In this document: positions 1 to 9,327 of the stretch, one piece after another
Layout of the letters: every line of letters begins with the position of its first letter
Position numbering within the stretch: the stretch's first letter is position 1
Program-made: the position numbers and the translations under genes
Source: GCA-2401155 sp045047085
Lineage (GTDB): Bacteria > Pseudomonadota > Alphaproteobacteria > Rhizobiales > Rhizobiaceae
Assembly: GCA_045047085.1 (NCBI GenBank)
Contig: JASFYT010000046.1
Coordinates: 1 to 64,000 of the forward strand
Reading direction: 5' to 3'
DNA: 64,000 nt
Notes under the pieces: generated by a model
Seen by the model: only the letters and a program-made list of their open reading frames with translations
The model's database searches: none
Told to the model about the DNA's origin: nothing

Positions 1-130
1 GCACACAGATGGAAAATGGGCCAGAAATTCAGTTTCCTTAACTCTGGACTCTACCATAACAAATTTTCCATGGGTCATATTCTGCAAACCTTATATGTGT
101 ACCATAACTAATCAAAACAGGGCTGCAAAG

Positions 131-157
131 AAAAAAAGACCCGGTATGAACCGGGCC
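131..157 (-). terminator. Rho-independent terminator of the NCS2 permease gene
   Basis: On the minus strand an 8-bp stem (arms GGCCCGGT and ACCGGGTC, one G-U pair) with a TCAT loop is followed by seven Ts. It lies about 30 nt past the stop codon of the permease gene. The remaining bases from 1 to 130 show no convincing gene. Confidence 0.85.
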
Positions 158-188
158 TTTCGTTTCTATACAATTATTTGCATATTTC

Positions 189-1538
189 TTATTCTTCAAG
201 TTCTTCAGGCAGAACCAGATTAAGAAAAATTGCAATTGCAGCTGCCGGTAGCAAACCCGATGTTAGCAAAATTTGTGCTGCCTTTGGCAAATGTTGCAAT
301 GCGCCCGGCACCAATTGCAGGCCAAGGCCAATTGAAAGCGCGATGGCAAATATCATCATATTGCGACGGTTCCAATTGACGTCTGACAACATATTGACGC
401 CAGCAGCTGCGACCATGCCAAACATCACAATCACACCACCGCCCAGGACCTCAATTGGTATGGTGATTATGGCTGCACCGATTTTTGGCAGAAACCCACA
501 AACTATCAAGAAGATAGCCCCGATGGTCACCACATGGCGGCTCATGACGCCGGTCATGGAAATCAAGCCTACATTCTGGCTGAAGGATGTGTTAGGCAGA
601 CCACCAAATATACCGGCAATAGCGGTGCCCAGACCATCGGCATAGGTTGCGCCGGTGATTTCTTCATCAGTTGCTTCGCGCCCTGCGCCACCTTTGGTGA
701 TGCCCGAAACATCGCCGACAGTTTCAATTGCCGAGACAATTGCCATGAAGCAAAATCCGATGACGGCCGCTGCGGAGAATTCAAAACCGAATTTGAACGG
801 CACAGGCGCCATGAACACTGATGCTCTGCCTATTCCGTCAAAGCTCACCTCTCCCATGAGGAAGGCGACGATATAGCCAACAATGATACCAATCAGGACT
901 GCACCAACGGACATGATGCCTTTGGTGAAGAACTTGATGCCCAGGGTCACAACAATAACTACCAGTGCCATGGTCCAGTTGGTCAGGCTGCCGAACGAAG
1001 GTTTGCCAATTTCTGGAACGCCGCCAGCCGCATATTGAATTCCAACTTTTACCAGCGCCAGTCCAATCATCAGTACGATAAGGCCAGTTACCAATGGCGG
1101 CAAAGCAAAGCGAATTTTACCGATGAATGTGCCAATGAAGAAATGGAATACGCCACCGAGAATAACGCCACCCATGAGTGCGCCGAGGGCGGCTGTGCCC
1201 TGCCCTGCAACCAGTGGTATCATAATCGGAATAAAGGCGAAGCTCGTGCCTTGCACGATTGGTAACCTTGCACCAACCGGTCCCATGCCGATTGTTTGGA
1301 TCAAAGTGGCAACGCCTGCAAACAGCATCGACATCTGAATCATATAGATCAAAGTACCGGCATCGGGCGATCCGAAGCCGAAACCTGCAGCAAAAGCAAT
1401 AATGATAGCAGGCGTTATGTTGCTGACGAACATTGCCAGCACGTGCTGAATCCCGAGCGGAATCGCCTGTGCCATTGGTGGTGTGTAATTTGGATCTCTT
1501 AACTGCTCAGGTGTACCGAGCGATGAATCCTGCCCCAT
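189..1538 (-). CDS. NCS2-family purine/xanthine/uracil permease
   Basis: A 449-aa inner-membrane transporter of the nucleobase-cation symporter-2 family, which imports purines (xanthine, urate) or uracil with a cation. It is built almost wholly of hydrophobic segments, fitting the 12 to 14 transmembrane spans of the family. The signature QNVGLISMTGVMSR lies about two thirds along and resembles the PucK/UacT (xanthine/urate) branch more than UraA. That branch call is inference. The ATG at 1538 has an AAGGAG ribosome site 7 nt upstream. The gene stands alone, has its own terminator, and has palindromes directly upstream that may be operators. No purine-catabolic gene is nearby to fix the substrate. 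Confidence 0.9.
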   Translation of the reverse strand: MGQDSSLGTPEQLRDPNYTPPMAQAIPLGIQHVLAMFVSNITPAIIIAFAAGFGFGSPDAGTLIYMIQMSMLFAGVATLIQTIGMGPVGARLPIVQGTSFAFIPIMIPLVAGQGTAALGALMGGVILGGVFHFFIGTFIGKIRFALPPLVTGLIVLMIGLALVKVGIQYAAGGVPEIGKPSFGSLTNWTMALVVIVVTLGIKFFTKGIMSVGAVLIGIIVGYIVAFLMGEVSFDGIGRASVFMAPVPFKFGFEFSAAAVIGFCFMAIVSAIETVGDVSGITKGGAGREATDEEITGATYADGLGTAIAGIFGGLPNTSFSQNVGLISMTGVMSRHVVTIGAIFLIVCGFLPKIGAAIITIPIEVLGGGVIVMFGMVAAAGVNMLSDVNWNRRNMMIFAIALSIGLGLQLVPGALQHLPKAAQILLTSGLLPAAAIAIFLNLVLPEELEE

Positions 1539-1552
1539 TTTTGTTCTCCTTG

Positions 1553-1569
1553 ATTCTCGTTACGAGAAT
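1553..1569 (-). promoter_or_regulatory. Perfect 17-bp palindrome next to the permease ribosome site
   Basis: ATTCTCGT and ACGAGAAT flank a single central base. The element lies 14 nt upstream of the permease ATG and just before its AAGGAG. It could be an operator for a dimeric regulator or a small hairpin next to the ribosome site. No T-run follows, so it is not a terminator. Confidence 0.45.
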
Positions 1570-1675
1570 GTTTCCCAAGATAATTCCGATATTTCACGGA
1601 ACGCCTTTCATTGGTCGCATCAGTGGCCGCAAGCCGGTGATTCGCTGAAAGGCTTACAAAGCTTATGATAAAATC

Positions 1676-1700
1676 TTCGTTATACAAAATTTATACGAAT
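1676..1700. promoter_or_regulatory. Imperfect palindrome in the permease/xthA intergenic region
   Basis: TTCGTTATA and TATACGAA form an AT-rich inverted repeat with a one-base offset. It is about 140 bp upstream of the permease gene and 100 bp upstream of xthA, in the only non-coding stretch between the two divergent genes. An operator role is only a suggestion. Confidence 0.3.
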
Positions 1701-1797
1701 TATCTATCCACAGTTTACCCCCAGATTTCGGGTGCGTTGGTCCTGATGAATGACTAAGATCAGGGTTCAGAATCATCAATCTTATGGCCCACAAGAA

Positions 1798-2592
1798 ATG
1801 AAAATAGCGACTTGGAATATCAACGGTATCAAGGCTCGGCACGATAATTTGATTGAGTGGCTGAAGCAAACAGAACCCGACATTGCCTGTTTGCAGGAAA
1901 TTAAATCTGTTGACGAAAATTTTCCCGGTAGCGAGATTGAAGCACTGGGATATAATGTGGAAACCCACGGACAAAAGAGCTTTAACGGCGTTGCGATCCT
2001 ATCCAAACTGCCTTTTGACGAGGTTAATCGCGGACTTCCCATGCTGAATGAAAGCGACGAACCCGATGTTCAGGCACGCTTTATCGAAGGTGTATTTTCG
2101 GTTTCGGGACGATCTTTGCGGGTGATTTCGCTTTATTTGCCAAATGGCAACCCGGTGGATAGCGATAAATTTCCTTACAAGCTCAATTGGATGGAGCGAC
2201 TTGAAAAATGGACAGCGGAACAGTTGCAGCATGAAGAAGCTTTTGTTCTTGCAGGCGATTACAATGTTATTCCTATGCCGGAAGACTGCTATGATCCAAA
2301 AGCGTGGGAAGGTGATGCATTGTATTTACCTGAAAGTAGAAATGCGTTCCGTCGATTACTAAATCTCGGCCTAACCGAATCAATTCGCAGTGTGACTGAT
2401 GCATCTCCAAATTATACATTCTGGGATTTCCAGCGCGGGGCGTGGCCAAAAAACCACGGGATTCGGATCGACCACCTTCTGCTCTCTCCGGAGGCCGCTC
2501 CAATGTTAATAGGTGCGGGCATCGATAAATTCACTCGTGATTGGGAAAAACCATCGGACCACGTACCAGTTTGGATTGATCTGAGTATATAA
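1798..2592 (+). CDS. xthA: Exodeoxyribonuclease III
   Basis: A 264-aa member of the exonuclease III/AP endonuclease family (E. coli XthA is 268 aa). It cuts at abasic sites and removes 3' blocking groups in base-excision repair. The family landmarks are in order: N-terminal MKIATWNINGIK, LQEIKS with the metal-binding Glu, GDYNVIP with the catalytic Asp and Asn, and SDHVPVW with the catalytic His near the C-terminus. I chose the ATG at 1798 because MKIATWN is the standard family start. An in-frame ATG 16 codons earlier would add a tail unlike the family. The gene is monocistronic and convergent with a small gene at 2606. Confidence 0.95.
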   Translation: MKIATWNINGIKARHDNLIEWLKQTEPDIACLQEIKSVDENFPGSEIEALGYNVETHGQKSFNGVAILSKLPFDEVNRGLPMLNESDEPDVQARFIEGVFSVSGRSLRVISLYLPNGNPVDSDKFPYKLNWMERLEKWTAEQLQHEEAFVLAGDYNVIPMPEDCYDPKAWEGDALYLPESRNAFRRLLNLGLTESIRSVTDASPNYTFWDFQRGAWPKNHGIRIDHLLLSPEAAPMLIGAGIDKFTRDWEKPSDHVPVWIDLSI

Positions 2593-2605
2593 AAGCCGCT
2601 CACCG

Positions 2606-2860
2606 CTATTCGTTGCAAAGCCAACTCTTTTGGATTTTTGCATCCCTCAGACGTTGCCCAGCAGTCTGTGTTGCCATATCCAAATAGTAGTTCAACGAGA
2701 CCTCCTTTGATTCTTGGGCGCGGTTTTGCAATTGGCGCAGTGAATCTTCTATAGCGATCAGATTTTCGATCACATTATTCAAATCCTCAAGCATACCACT
2801 AGGCGCACCATCAAGTGCGCCACTATTTATTTGTTCTTTCTTATCTTCGTTTTCTGACAT
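2606..2860 (-). CDS. Small hypothetical protein (84 aa)
   Basis: I do not recognise this protein. It is an 84-aa soluble polypeptide. The first 20 residues are polar and acidic. The middle looks like an amphipathic helix or short coiled coil (MLEDLNNVIENLIAIEDSL). A basic end follows. There is no signal peptide, membrane segment or metal motif. It starts with ATG preceded by a weak GTGAG, and its end faces the end of xthA 13 bp away. Its coding reality rests on an intact frame and a protein-like composition only. Confidence 0.5.
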   Translation of the reverse strand: MSENEDKKEQINSGALDGAPSGMLEDLNNVIENLIAIEDSLRQLQNRAQESKEVSLNYYLDMATQTAGQRLRDAKIQKSWLCNE

Positions 2861-3169
2861 CTCACGTTAGTCCAAACTATTATATTTTGGACTTAGCCTC
2901 CGTGTTTGCTTATATCACTTCATTCTGGCCGCCTCAAACCGTCAGAATGTTAAGGTTAGAATATTTTTTCGAAATATACAATAGGTTGTACTTTTGTTTT
3001 AATCTATTTTAAGTTGTATTTCTTATTTTTTGGTGTCTGTTGCAATTTTGGGCTTGACGATTGGCGCTCGGCTCGCCAATTCATGTGTCGTTGAGATCAT
3101 ATTTACATTTTGGTCTTATTTCCTATATTCAAGAATTCGCCAATTTCTTAGATTTCATCAGGATATCGA
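2861..3169. other. Intergenic region upstream of topA (309 bp)
   Basis: AT-rich, with no credible gene. It must hold the topA promoter. A TTGACG at 3054-3059 is the best -35 hexamer but has no good -10 at the usual distance. A 7-bp hairpin, ATTGGCG with CGCCAAT (3060-3080), overlaps it. The ribosome site AGGA lies 8 nt before the topA ATG. Confidence 0.5.
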
Positions 3170-5764
3170 ATGACCAATGTCGTAATTGTAGAGTCGCCAG
3201 CCAAAGCGAAAACCATAAATAAGTATTTAGGAAGTGATTATACCGTCATCGCCTCCTATGGACATGTGCGTGATTTACCTCCCAAGGATGGATCGGTTTT
3301 ACCCGATGAAGATTTTGCCATGAGTTGGCAGGTGGATGCAAAAGCCAAAACGCGCATCTCCGATATTCAGAAGCTGGTCAAGGGTGCCGACAAACTTATT
3401 CTCGCGACCGATCCAGATAGAGAAGGTGAAGCAATTTCCTGGCACGTGCTGGAGATTCTTAAAAACAAGAAGCTGATCAAGGACATGCCTGTTGAGCGGG
3501 TGGTGTTTAATGCGATTACCAAGAAATCAATTCTAGAGGCGATGAAGAACCCACGCGATATCGATATGCCGCTGGTGGATGCATATCTTGCCCGTCGCGC
3601 ACTGGACTATCTGGTTGGTTTTACGCTTTCACCGGTTTTGTGGCGTAAATTGCCGGGCGCACGCTCGGCGGGGCGTGTGCAATCTGTAGCGTTGCGACTA
3701 ATTTGCGACCGCGAAGCTGAGATTGAAGCGTTTAATCCGGTTGAATACTGGTCGATCATTGCATCTCTTGCCAATGGTTCCTCGCAGAAATTCGAAGCCC
3801 GCATCTCTGAATTTGAAGGCAAGAAGATCAGCCGTCAGGATATCAGCACGGAAGTTGAGGCTACGAAGATCAAAATCATGCTGGAAGCCTCCGACTTATC
3901 TGTTGGCACTGTGATATCCAAACCCACCAAGCGTAATCCTTATGCGCCTTTCACCACCTCGACCCTACAAATGGATGCCAGCCGCAAGCTGGGCTTCTCT
4001 GCTCGCGTAACCATGCAGGTAGCGCAGAAGTTATATGAAGGTATGGAACTTGGCGGCGAGACCGTTGGTCTCATTACTTATATGCGTACGGATGGGGTTG
4101 AAATCACACCGGAAGCGATGCCTTCCATTCGTGATCAGATAAAATCGCAATTTGGCGCTGAGTATGTTCCGGAAAAAACCCGACTTTACACTTCCAAAGC
4201 CAAGAATGCGCAGGAGGCTCACGAAGCCATCCGCCCAACTGATATTAGCCGCACTCCTGAAGCGATGGCCCCATATCTGAACGAGGACCAGCGCAAGCTT
4301 TATGATTTGATCTGGAAGCGTACTATTTCCAGCCAAATGGAAACGGCAATCATTGAGCGCACCAGTGTTGATATTATTGCCACTAAGGGCTCTGAGAAAG
4401 CGACCCTTCGTGCAAATGGATCCGTGGTTCGTTTCGACGGGTTTATGAAGGCCTATGAAGCTGCAAAATCCATTACCGATGTGGAAGATGACAAGCGTCT
4501 GCCTCTTCTCACGGAAGGTGAAGCGGTTTCCAAGGACAAAATTGAGGCTAATCAGCACTTTACCGAGCCTCCACCACGTTATTCTGAAGCATCTCTCATC
4601 AAGCGCATGGAAGAATTAGGCATTGGTCGCCCTTCGACTTATGCATCCACGCTTTCCACTTTGCAGGATCGCGACTACGTAGTGCTTGAGAAAAAGCGCT
4701 TCACACCGGATTCTAAAGGGCGTGTGGTAACCAGCTTTTTGGAAAGCTTTTTTGCACGCTATGTGGAATATGATTTTACCGCTGAAATGGAGCAACAGCT
4801 CGACAAAATTTCGGCTGGTGAATTGCAATGGAAAGACGTGTTACGCGATTTCTGGACAAAGTTTCATGGCAGTGTCGATGAAATCAAGGACGTACGGGTT
4901 ACAGAAGTTCTGGACCGGTTGAACGAAGAGCTGGCGCCTCTCGCTTTCCCACCGAAAGAAGATGGATCAGACCCGCGCGGATGCCCAAAATGTGATGCTG
5001 GCCAATTGAGCCTGAAAGTTGGACGTTATGGAGCATTTGTTGGTTGTTCCAACTATCCTGAATGTGCGTTTACCCGTCAGCTTGGTCAAAGCGATAAGGA
5101 TGCAGCGGCCGAAGCGCTTGCAGGTGAACCAAAGGTCCTTGGCAATGATCCGGAGAGCGATGAGGAAGTCACACTTCGTACCGGCCGTTTCGGCCCCTAT
5201 GTACAACTCGGTGCAGAAAAAGGCGCTAAGCGTGCCAGTATTCCAAAAGGTTGGAACCCGCTAGAGATTGATTTTGAAAAGGCCCTGAGCCTGCTTGCTC
5301 TGCCTCGTGATGTGGGTGAACATCCTGAAACCAAGAAGATGATCAAAGCGGGCATTGGGCGCTACGGCCCCTTCGTGCTGCATGATGGTGCCTATGCTAA
5401 TCTTGATAGCGTGGAAGAAGTCTTCACCGTTGGGCTGAACCGTGCTGTGACCGTAATTGCGGAAAAAGCTGCCAAGGGCGGGAACAGGCGCGGTGCTCAA
5501 GCTCTGAAACAATTGGGTGACCATCCTGATTTGGGCGGTCCTATCACCGTTAAAGACGGTCGGTTCGGCCCTTATGTCAATCATGCCAAAATCAACGCGA
5601 CCTTGCAGCGGGATAAAGACCCAATGTCAGTAACGCTGGAAGAAGCGCTTGAATTGATCGCAGCCAAGATTGCCAAGGGCCCTAAAAAGCCTAAAGCCAA
5701 AGCTAAACCAAAAGCCAAAGCCAAGCCTAAGGCGAAAGCCAAAGCCAAACCGAAGGAAGCTTGA
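3170..5764 (+). CDS. topA: DNA topoisomerase I
   Basis: An 864-aa type IA topoisomerase that relaxes negative supercoils. It opens with the Toprim core (VVIVESPAKAKTI; ATDPDREGEA). It carries GRVQSVALRL and the active-site tyrosine in ITYMRTDGV. After the catalytic core come one Cys4 zinc ribbon (CPKC...CSNYPEC, about residue 605) and three further topo-I C-terminal repeats marked by GRFGPYV or GRYGPFV. It ends in a Lys/Ala/Pro repeat tail (KPKAKAKPKAKAKAKPKEA), common in alphaproteobacterial TopA and probably a DNA-binding extension. It is the first gene of the topA-rnr-DUF983-NUDIX run. The ATG has AGGA 8 nt upstream. Confidence 0.97.
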   Translation: MTNVVIVESPAKAKTINKYLGSDYTVIASYGHVRDLPPKDGSVLPDEDFAMSWQVDAKAKTRISDIQKLVKGADKLILATDPDREGEAISWHVLEILKNKKLIKDMPVERVVFNAITKKSILEAMKNPRDIDMPLVDAYLARRALDYLVGFTLSPVLWRKLPGARSAGRVQSVALRLICDREAEIEAFNPVEYWSIIASLANGSSQKFEARISEFEGKKISRQDISTEVEATKIKIMLEASDLSVGTVISKPTKRNPYAPFTTSTLQMDASRKLGFSARVTMQVAQKLYEGMELGGETVGLITYMRTDGVEITPEAMPSIRDQIKSQFGAEYVPEKTRLYTSKAKNAQEAHEAIRPTDISRTPEAMAPYLNEDQRKLYDLIWKRTISSQMETAIIERTSVDIIATKGSEKATLRANGSVVRFDGFMKAYEAAKSITDVEDDKRLPLLTEGEAVSKDKIEANQHFTEPPPRYSEASLIKRMEELGIGRPSTYASTLSTLQDRDYVVLEKKRFTPDSKGRVVTSFLESFFARYVEYDFTAEMEQQLDKISAGELQWKDVLRDFWTKFHGSVDEIKDVRVTEVLDRLNEELAPLAFPPKEDGSDPRGCPKCDAGQLSLKVGRYGAFVGCSNYPECAFTRQLGQSDKDAAAEALAGEPKVLGNDPESDEEVTLRTGRFGPYVQLGAEKGAKRASIPKGWNPLEIDFEKALSLLALPRDVGEHPETKKMIKAGIGRYGPFVLHDGAYANLDSVEEVFTVGLNRAVTVIAEKAAKGGNRRGAQALKQLGDHPDLGGPITVKDGRFGPYVNHAKINATLQRDKDPMSVTLEEALELIAAKIAKGPKKPKAKAKPKAKAKPKAKAKAKPKEA

Positions 5765-5768
5765 TAAT

Positions 5769-8117
5769 TTGGTAAGCAAGAAAAAGCGTCTCGAACGGGG
5801 TAAAAAGAATGCCAATCTTCAAAGTGTGGGGAAAGGCGGCATACCTGATCGTGAGCAAATTCTAAATTACATTGCTGAAAACCCTACACGCTCCGGCAAA
5901 CGTGAGATTGCCAGAGCGTTTGGCATTAAAGGCGATGGGCGCATCATTCTCAAAACTATTTTGGGTGAACTCCAAAGCGAAGGCCTGTTGGTCAAGGATG
6001 GCAAGCGCATGTCGCGGCCAAATGATCTGCCACCGGTCACAGTGATTGATATCGTAACCCGCGACAATGACGGCGGTCTGTTAGCTGTTCCGGTCAAATG
6101 GGATGAAGCTCAGCAAGGAAAACCTCCTTCAATTGCCGTACACATTGACCGCCGCAAGCCGGGGCACGTTGCGGGCATTGGCGATCGGGTTTTGGCAAGG
6201 CTCACTCGCAAAAGCGATGATGGTATTGAATACAGCGCCAAAGTTCTCAAGCGCATGGATAAAGATACCGATCTGGTGCTTGGTGTGTTGCGTATTACCC
6301 AGAATGACAAGGGCAAAGAAATTCGTCTGCAACCGACAGAAAAACGCGGTGGTGAAGTCGAGATTTTTGCCGATGCGCTGGGCGATGCCAAAGACGGTGA
6401 TCTGGTGGAAGTCGAGACACTCAAATCCAGCAAATACGGATTAAAACGCGGCAGGGTAAAACGCGTTATCGGCACGATGATGAGTGAAAAAGCAGCTTCG
6501 ATGATTGCTATTCACGCCAATGAAATACGGCATGTGTTTTCCGAATCGGTTATTGAAGAAGCTAATCAAACCAAAGCCTTATCGCTGAAACCTGACAGTG
6601 TTTATGAGGATTGGCGTGATCTTCCGCTAATCACCATCGATCCGGCGGACGCCAAAGATCATGATGATGCGATCTTTGCCGAACCGGATAAGGATCAAGA
6701 AAGTGGTGGGCCGGACGGCCATATCGCTTATGTGGCTATTGCTGATGTGAGCGCCTATGTGCAAACCGGTACTGCCATGGGCGAAGAAGCGCTTCTGCGT
6801 GGAAATTCAGTCTATTTCCCCGATCAGGTCGTGCCGATGCTGCCGGAGAAAATTTCAAATAATCTTTGCTCCCTGCGTGAGAATGAGGAACGCCCTTCCC
6901 TTGCTGTTCGCATGGTGTTTGCAGCCGACGGACGCAAGATAAAACATAGTTTTCACCGCGTCTTCATTCGCTCCCACGCCAATATTGCTTATCCTGACGC
7001 TCAGAACGCCATTGATGGCGCGGTTAGCGAAAAAGCGGCACCTATTCTGGAATCCATTTTGAAGCCCCTCTGGGCAGCCTACGAATGCCTGAAACGTGGG
7101 CGTGACAAACGCCAACCCCTTGAACTAGATCTGCCAGAACGCAAAATTCTGCTGAAGGAAGACGGAACGGTCGATCGTGTGATAATACCAGACCGGCTGG
7201 ACGCCCATAAGCTGGTCGAAGAATTCATGATTCAAGCCAATGTTTCAGCAGCAGAAAGCCTTGAACAAAAACGTCAGAAGCTGATTTACCGCATCCACGA
7301 TGCCCCATCGCTTGAAAAACTGGAAAAACTACGAGAATTCCTGAAATCGATGGATATCACGCTGGCTAAGCCCGGTGCTCTGAGACCTGAACATTTCAAT
7401 GGTATTCTTGCCAGAGTTTCTGGCAGTGACAAGGAAGAATTGGTCAATCAGGTGGTGCTTCGTACACAAAGTCAGGCGATTTATTCTCCTGACAATATTG
7501 GCCATTTTGGCTTGCATCTGACGAAGTATGCTCACTTTACCTCCCCCATTCGCCGCTATGCCGATTTAATCGTGCATCGGGCGCTGATAGGCACACTTGG
7601 TCTCGGCGAAGGCGGTATTACGCGCGATGAAGAAGCGATGCTCGGCAAGATTGCCGAAGATATTTCTGCTACTGAGCGCCAGGCCATGAAGGCTGAACGT
7701 GACACCAAGGATCGCCTGATTGCCGGCCATCTCTCCAATCATATGGGCGAGCGCTTTATGGGGCGCATAAATGGAGTGACCAGATCAGGTCTCTTTGTCA
7801 CGCTTGCGGACTCTGGTGCAGACGGCTTTATTCCCATATCAATGTTGGGTGATGAATATTTTCACTATGATGAGGCAAGTTATTCATTGTATGGAGAAGA
7901 TAGCGCTACCTCATACCAAATGGGTCAGGTAGTCGAGGTTAAGCTGGTTGAAGCAGCCCCTATTGCAGGCGCATTGCGTTTTGAGATGTTAAGCGAGGGC
8001 GTGAAATCTGCACGGCTTCCCAGTTCACGCCATAAGGGCCGACGTGGCAGTGGTCCGGTTGGTAAAGGGAATAAATTTGGGCGTGGCGGCATGGGCCATA
8101 AGCGCAGCAAGCGTTGA
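5769..8117 (+). CDS. rnr: Ribonuclease R
   Basis: A 782-aa 3'-5' exoribonuclease of the RNase II/R family that degrades structured RNA. An N-terminal winged-helix-like part (SGKREIARAFGIKGDGR) precedes cold-shock-type OB folds. The RNB catalytic core follows, with acidic residues in TIDPADAKDHDDAIF. A C-terminal S1 domain (GVTRSGLFVTLADSGADGFI) and a basic tail, usual for RNase R and absent from RNase II, end the protein. No ATG suits. The best start is a TTG 4 nt after the topA stop, with AAGGAAG lying inside the last topA codons about 9 nt upstream. A longer in-frame reading would enter the repetitive topA tail and is less likely. Confidence 0.93.
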   Translation: MVSKKKRLERGKKNANLQSVGKGGIPDREQILNYIAENPTRSGKREIARAFGIKGDGRIILKTILGELQSEGLLVKDGKRMSRPNDLPPVTVIDIVTRDNDGGLLAVPVKWDEAQQGKPPSIAVHIDRRKPGHVAGIGDRVLARLTRKSDDGIEYSAKVLKRMDKDTDLVLGVLRITQNDKGKEIRLQPTEKRGGEVEIFADALGDAKDGDLVEVETLKSSKYGLKRGRVKRVIGTMMSEKAASMIAIHANEIRHVFSESVIEEANQTKALSLKPDSVYEDWRDLPLITIDPADAKDHDDAIFAEPDKDQESGGPDGHIAYVAIADVSAYVQTGTAMGEEALLRGNSVYFPDQVVPMLPEKISNNLCSLRENEERPSLAVRMVFAADGRKIKHSFHRVFIRSHANIAYPDAQNAIDGAVSEKAAPILESILKPLWAAYECLKRGRDKRQPLELDLPERKILLKEDGTVDRVIIPDRLDAHKLVEEFMIQANVSAAESLEQKRQKLIYRIHDAPSLEKLEKLREFLKSMDITLAKPGALRPEHFNGILARVSGSDKEELVNQVVLRTQSQAIYSPDNIGHFGLHLTKYAHFTSPIRRYADLIVHRALIGTLGLGEGGITRDEEAMLGKIAEDISATERQAMKAERDTKDRLIAGHLSNHMGERFMGRINGVTRSGLFVTLADSGADGFIPISMLGDEYFHYDEASYSLYGEDSATSYQMGQVVEVKLVEAAPIAGALRFEMLSEGVKSARLPSSRHKGRRGSGPVGKGNKFGRGGMGHKRSKR

Positions 8118-8135
8118 TACAAAAGGATATTTGTA

Positions 8136-8537
8136 ATGAATATTGCAGTTGAACAATTAGAACAGGTCGTGGATCGACCACTCAAAACGTCGCTTGCACG
8201 CGGTGTACGTTCCAAATGTCCAAGTTGCGGCAAGGGTAAGTTGTTCGAAAAACAGCTATACATCGTAGACGAATGCAGCGAATGCGGTGAAGATTTATTT
8301 CACCACCGCGCGGATGATTTACCGGCGTATTTGAATATTTTAGTTGTCGGTCACGTAGTTATCGGCACCATGATGGCGGTTATGAGCTATCTGGATATGG
8401 GCATGTGGCCCCTCACCTTTTTGACAGTGGCTATTGCGCTGGTCGTGGCATTTATGCTCATGCGTCCATTAAAAGGCCTTGTGGTCGCTGCCCAGTGGTC
8501 CTTCCGCATGCACGGATTTGGCGGCAATGATGACTAA
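8136..8537 (+). CDS. DUF983 family membrane protein
   Basis: A 133-aa protein of the DUF983 family, which has no established function. The N-terminal third holds a zinc-ribbon-like pair of knuckles (CPSCGKGKLF and CSECGEDL). Two hydrophobic segments follow, around residues 65-85 and 90-115, so it is probably a small inner-membrane protein with a cytoplasmic metal site. The ATG has AAGGA 8 nt upstream, 18 nt after rnr. Its end overlaps the NUDIX gene, consistent with one operon. The gene order rnr-DUF983-NUDIX-rpmG recurs in alphaproteobacteria from memory. Confidence 0.88.
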   Translation: MNIAVEQLEQVVDRPLKTSLARGVRSKCPSCGKGKLFEKQLYIVDECSECGEDLFHHRADDLPAYLNILVVGHVVIGTMMAVMSYLDMGMWPLTFLTVAIALVVAFMLMRPLKGLVVAAQWSFRMHGFGGNDD

Positions 8538-9306
8538 AGTTCAGGACGAATTAGACCGCATTGAAAAGATGATAAATGCACCTGAATCGCGCGACCTGCA
8601 AAAGCGAGTCCGTAATGAAAAAGGTTATGTGCGCCCGCGCAACGCCTCTTCCATGATGTTGATTGACGGCTCCACCGATAATTTCAAAGTACTGATGGGT
8701 GTTCGCAATAAGAATTTGAAATTCATGCCCGGCGCGCTGGTTTTTCCAGGTGGCAAGGTTGATCGCGGCGATGGTTATGTAACTTCATTTGACGAACTGC
8801 ATCCGGCGACAGAGAATAAACTGCAGGGTGCCATGCGTGGTAACCCAAGCAAACATCGTGCACGCTCACTGGGCCTTGCTGCTATTCGCGAAACTGCGGA
8901 GGAAAGCGGGTTGTTGATGGGGAAAAAGACTTCTTATCAGACCAATAATGATGATTGGAAGCTGTTTGAAAAACAAAGCGTATCACCCTCTTTGTCAAGT
9001 TTGCGACTGATTGCACGGGCAATCACTCCATCGGGCGCGCCACGCCGATTCGATACATGGTTTTTTGCTGCCAAATCCGATGAGATCGCCCATACGCCTG
9101 AAAATGGATTTGACCCAAGCGGTGAGCTTGAAGAATTGCGCTGGCTTACGCCTCAAGAAGCAATAGAGAGCAACACCAGGGAAATCACGCGGGTTATGCT
9201 GGTTGAACTCATGAACCGACTGAGGGATGATCCGCAATTATCGCCAGACTATCCCGTACCTTGTTATTTTGCCAGACAAGGAAAGTTCAGTCGACAGGAA
9301 ATCTAA
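8527..9306 (+). CDS. NUDIX hydrolase, NUDT19-like
   Basis: A 259-aa NUDIX-superfamily protein that would cleave a nucleoside diphosphate linked to another moiety, possibly a CoA derivative. PGALVFPGG is the start of the NUDIX fold. After a long insertion comes RETAEESGL, the REuxEExGu half of the NUDIX box. The Glu normally eight residues before the Arg is an Arg here, a divergence that fits the long-insertion NUDT19/RP2-like subgroup. Substrate is not predictable. The start is ATG 8527 or the adjacent ATG 8530. Both overlap the DUF983 stop by about 10 nt, implying translational coupling. Confidence 0.85.
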   Translation: MMTKVQDELDRIEKMINAPESRDLQKRVRNEKGYVRPRNASSMMLIDGSTDNFKVLMGVRNKNLKFMPGALVFPGGKVDRGDGYVTSFDELHPATENKLQGAMRGNPSKHRARSLGLAAIRETAEESGLLMGKKTSYQTNNDDWKLFEKQSVSPSLSSLRLIARAITPSGAPRRFDTWFFAAKSDEIAHTPENGFDPSGELEELRWLTPQEAIESNTREITRVMLVELMNRLRDDPQLSPDYPVPCYFARQGKFSRQEI

Positions 9307-9327
9307 CCCGTCATGGCTACAGAACCC

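Noticed and set aside
38..235. Possible 65-aa minus-strand gene at the left edge
   Set aside because: It overlaps both the permease terminator and the end of the permease gene, and its composition is not protein-like.
3054..3082. TTGACG as a firm topA promoter
   Set aside because: No acceptable -10 hexamer lies 16 to 18 bp downstream, and a hairpin overlaps the site.
4031..4558. 175-codon open frame antisense to topA
   Set aside because: It is a shadow of the topA coding frame with no ribosome site or recognisable protein.
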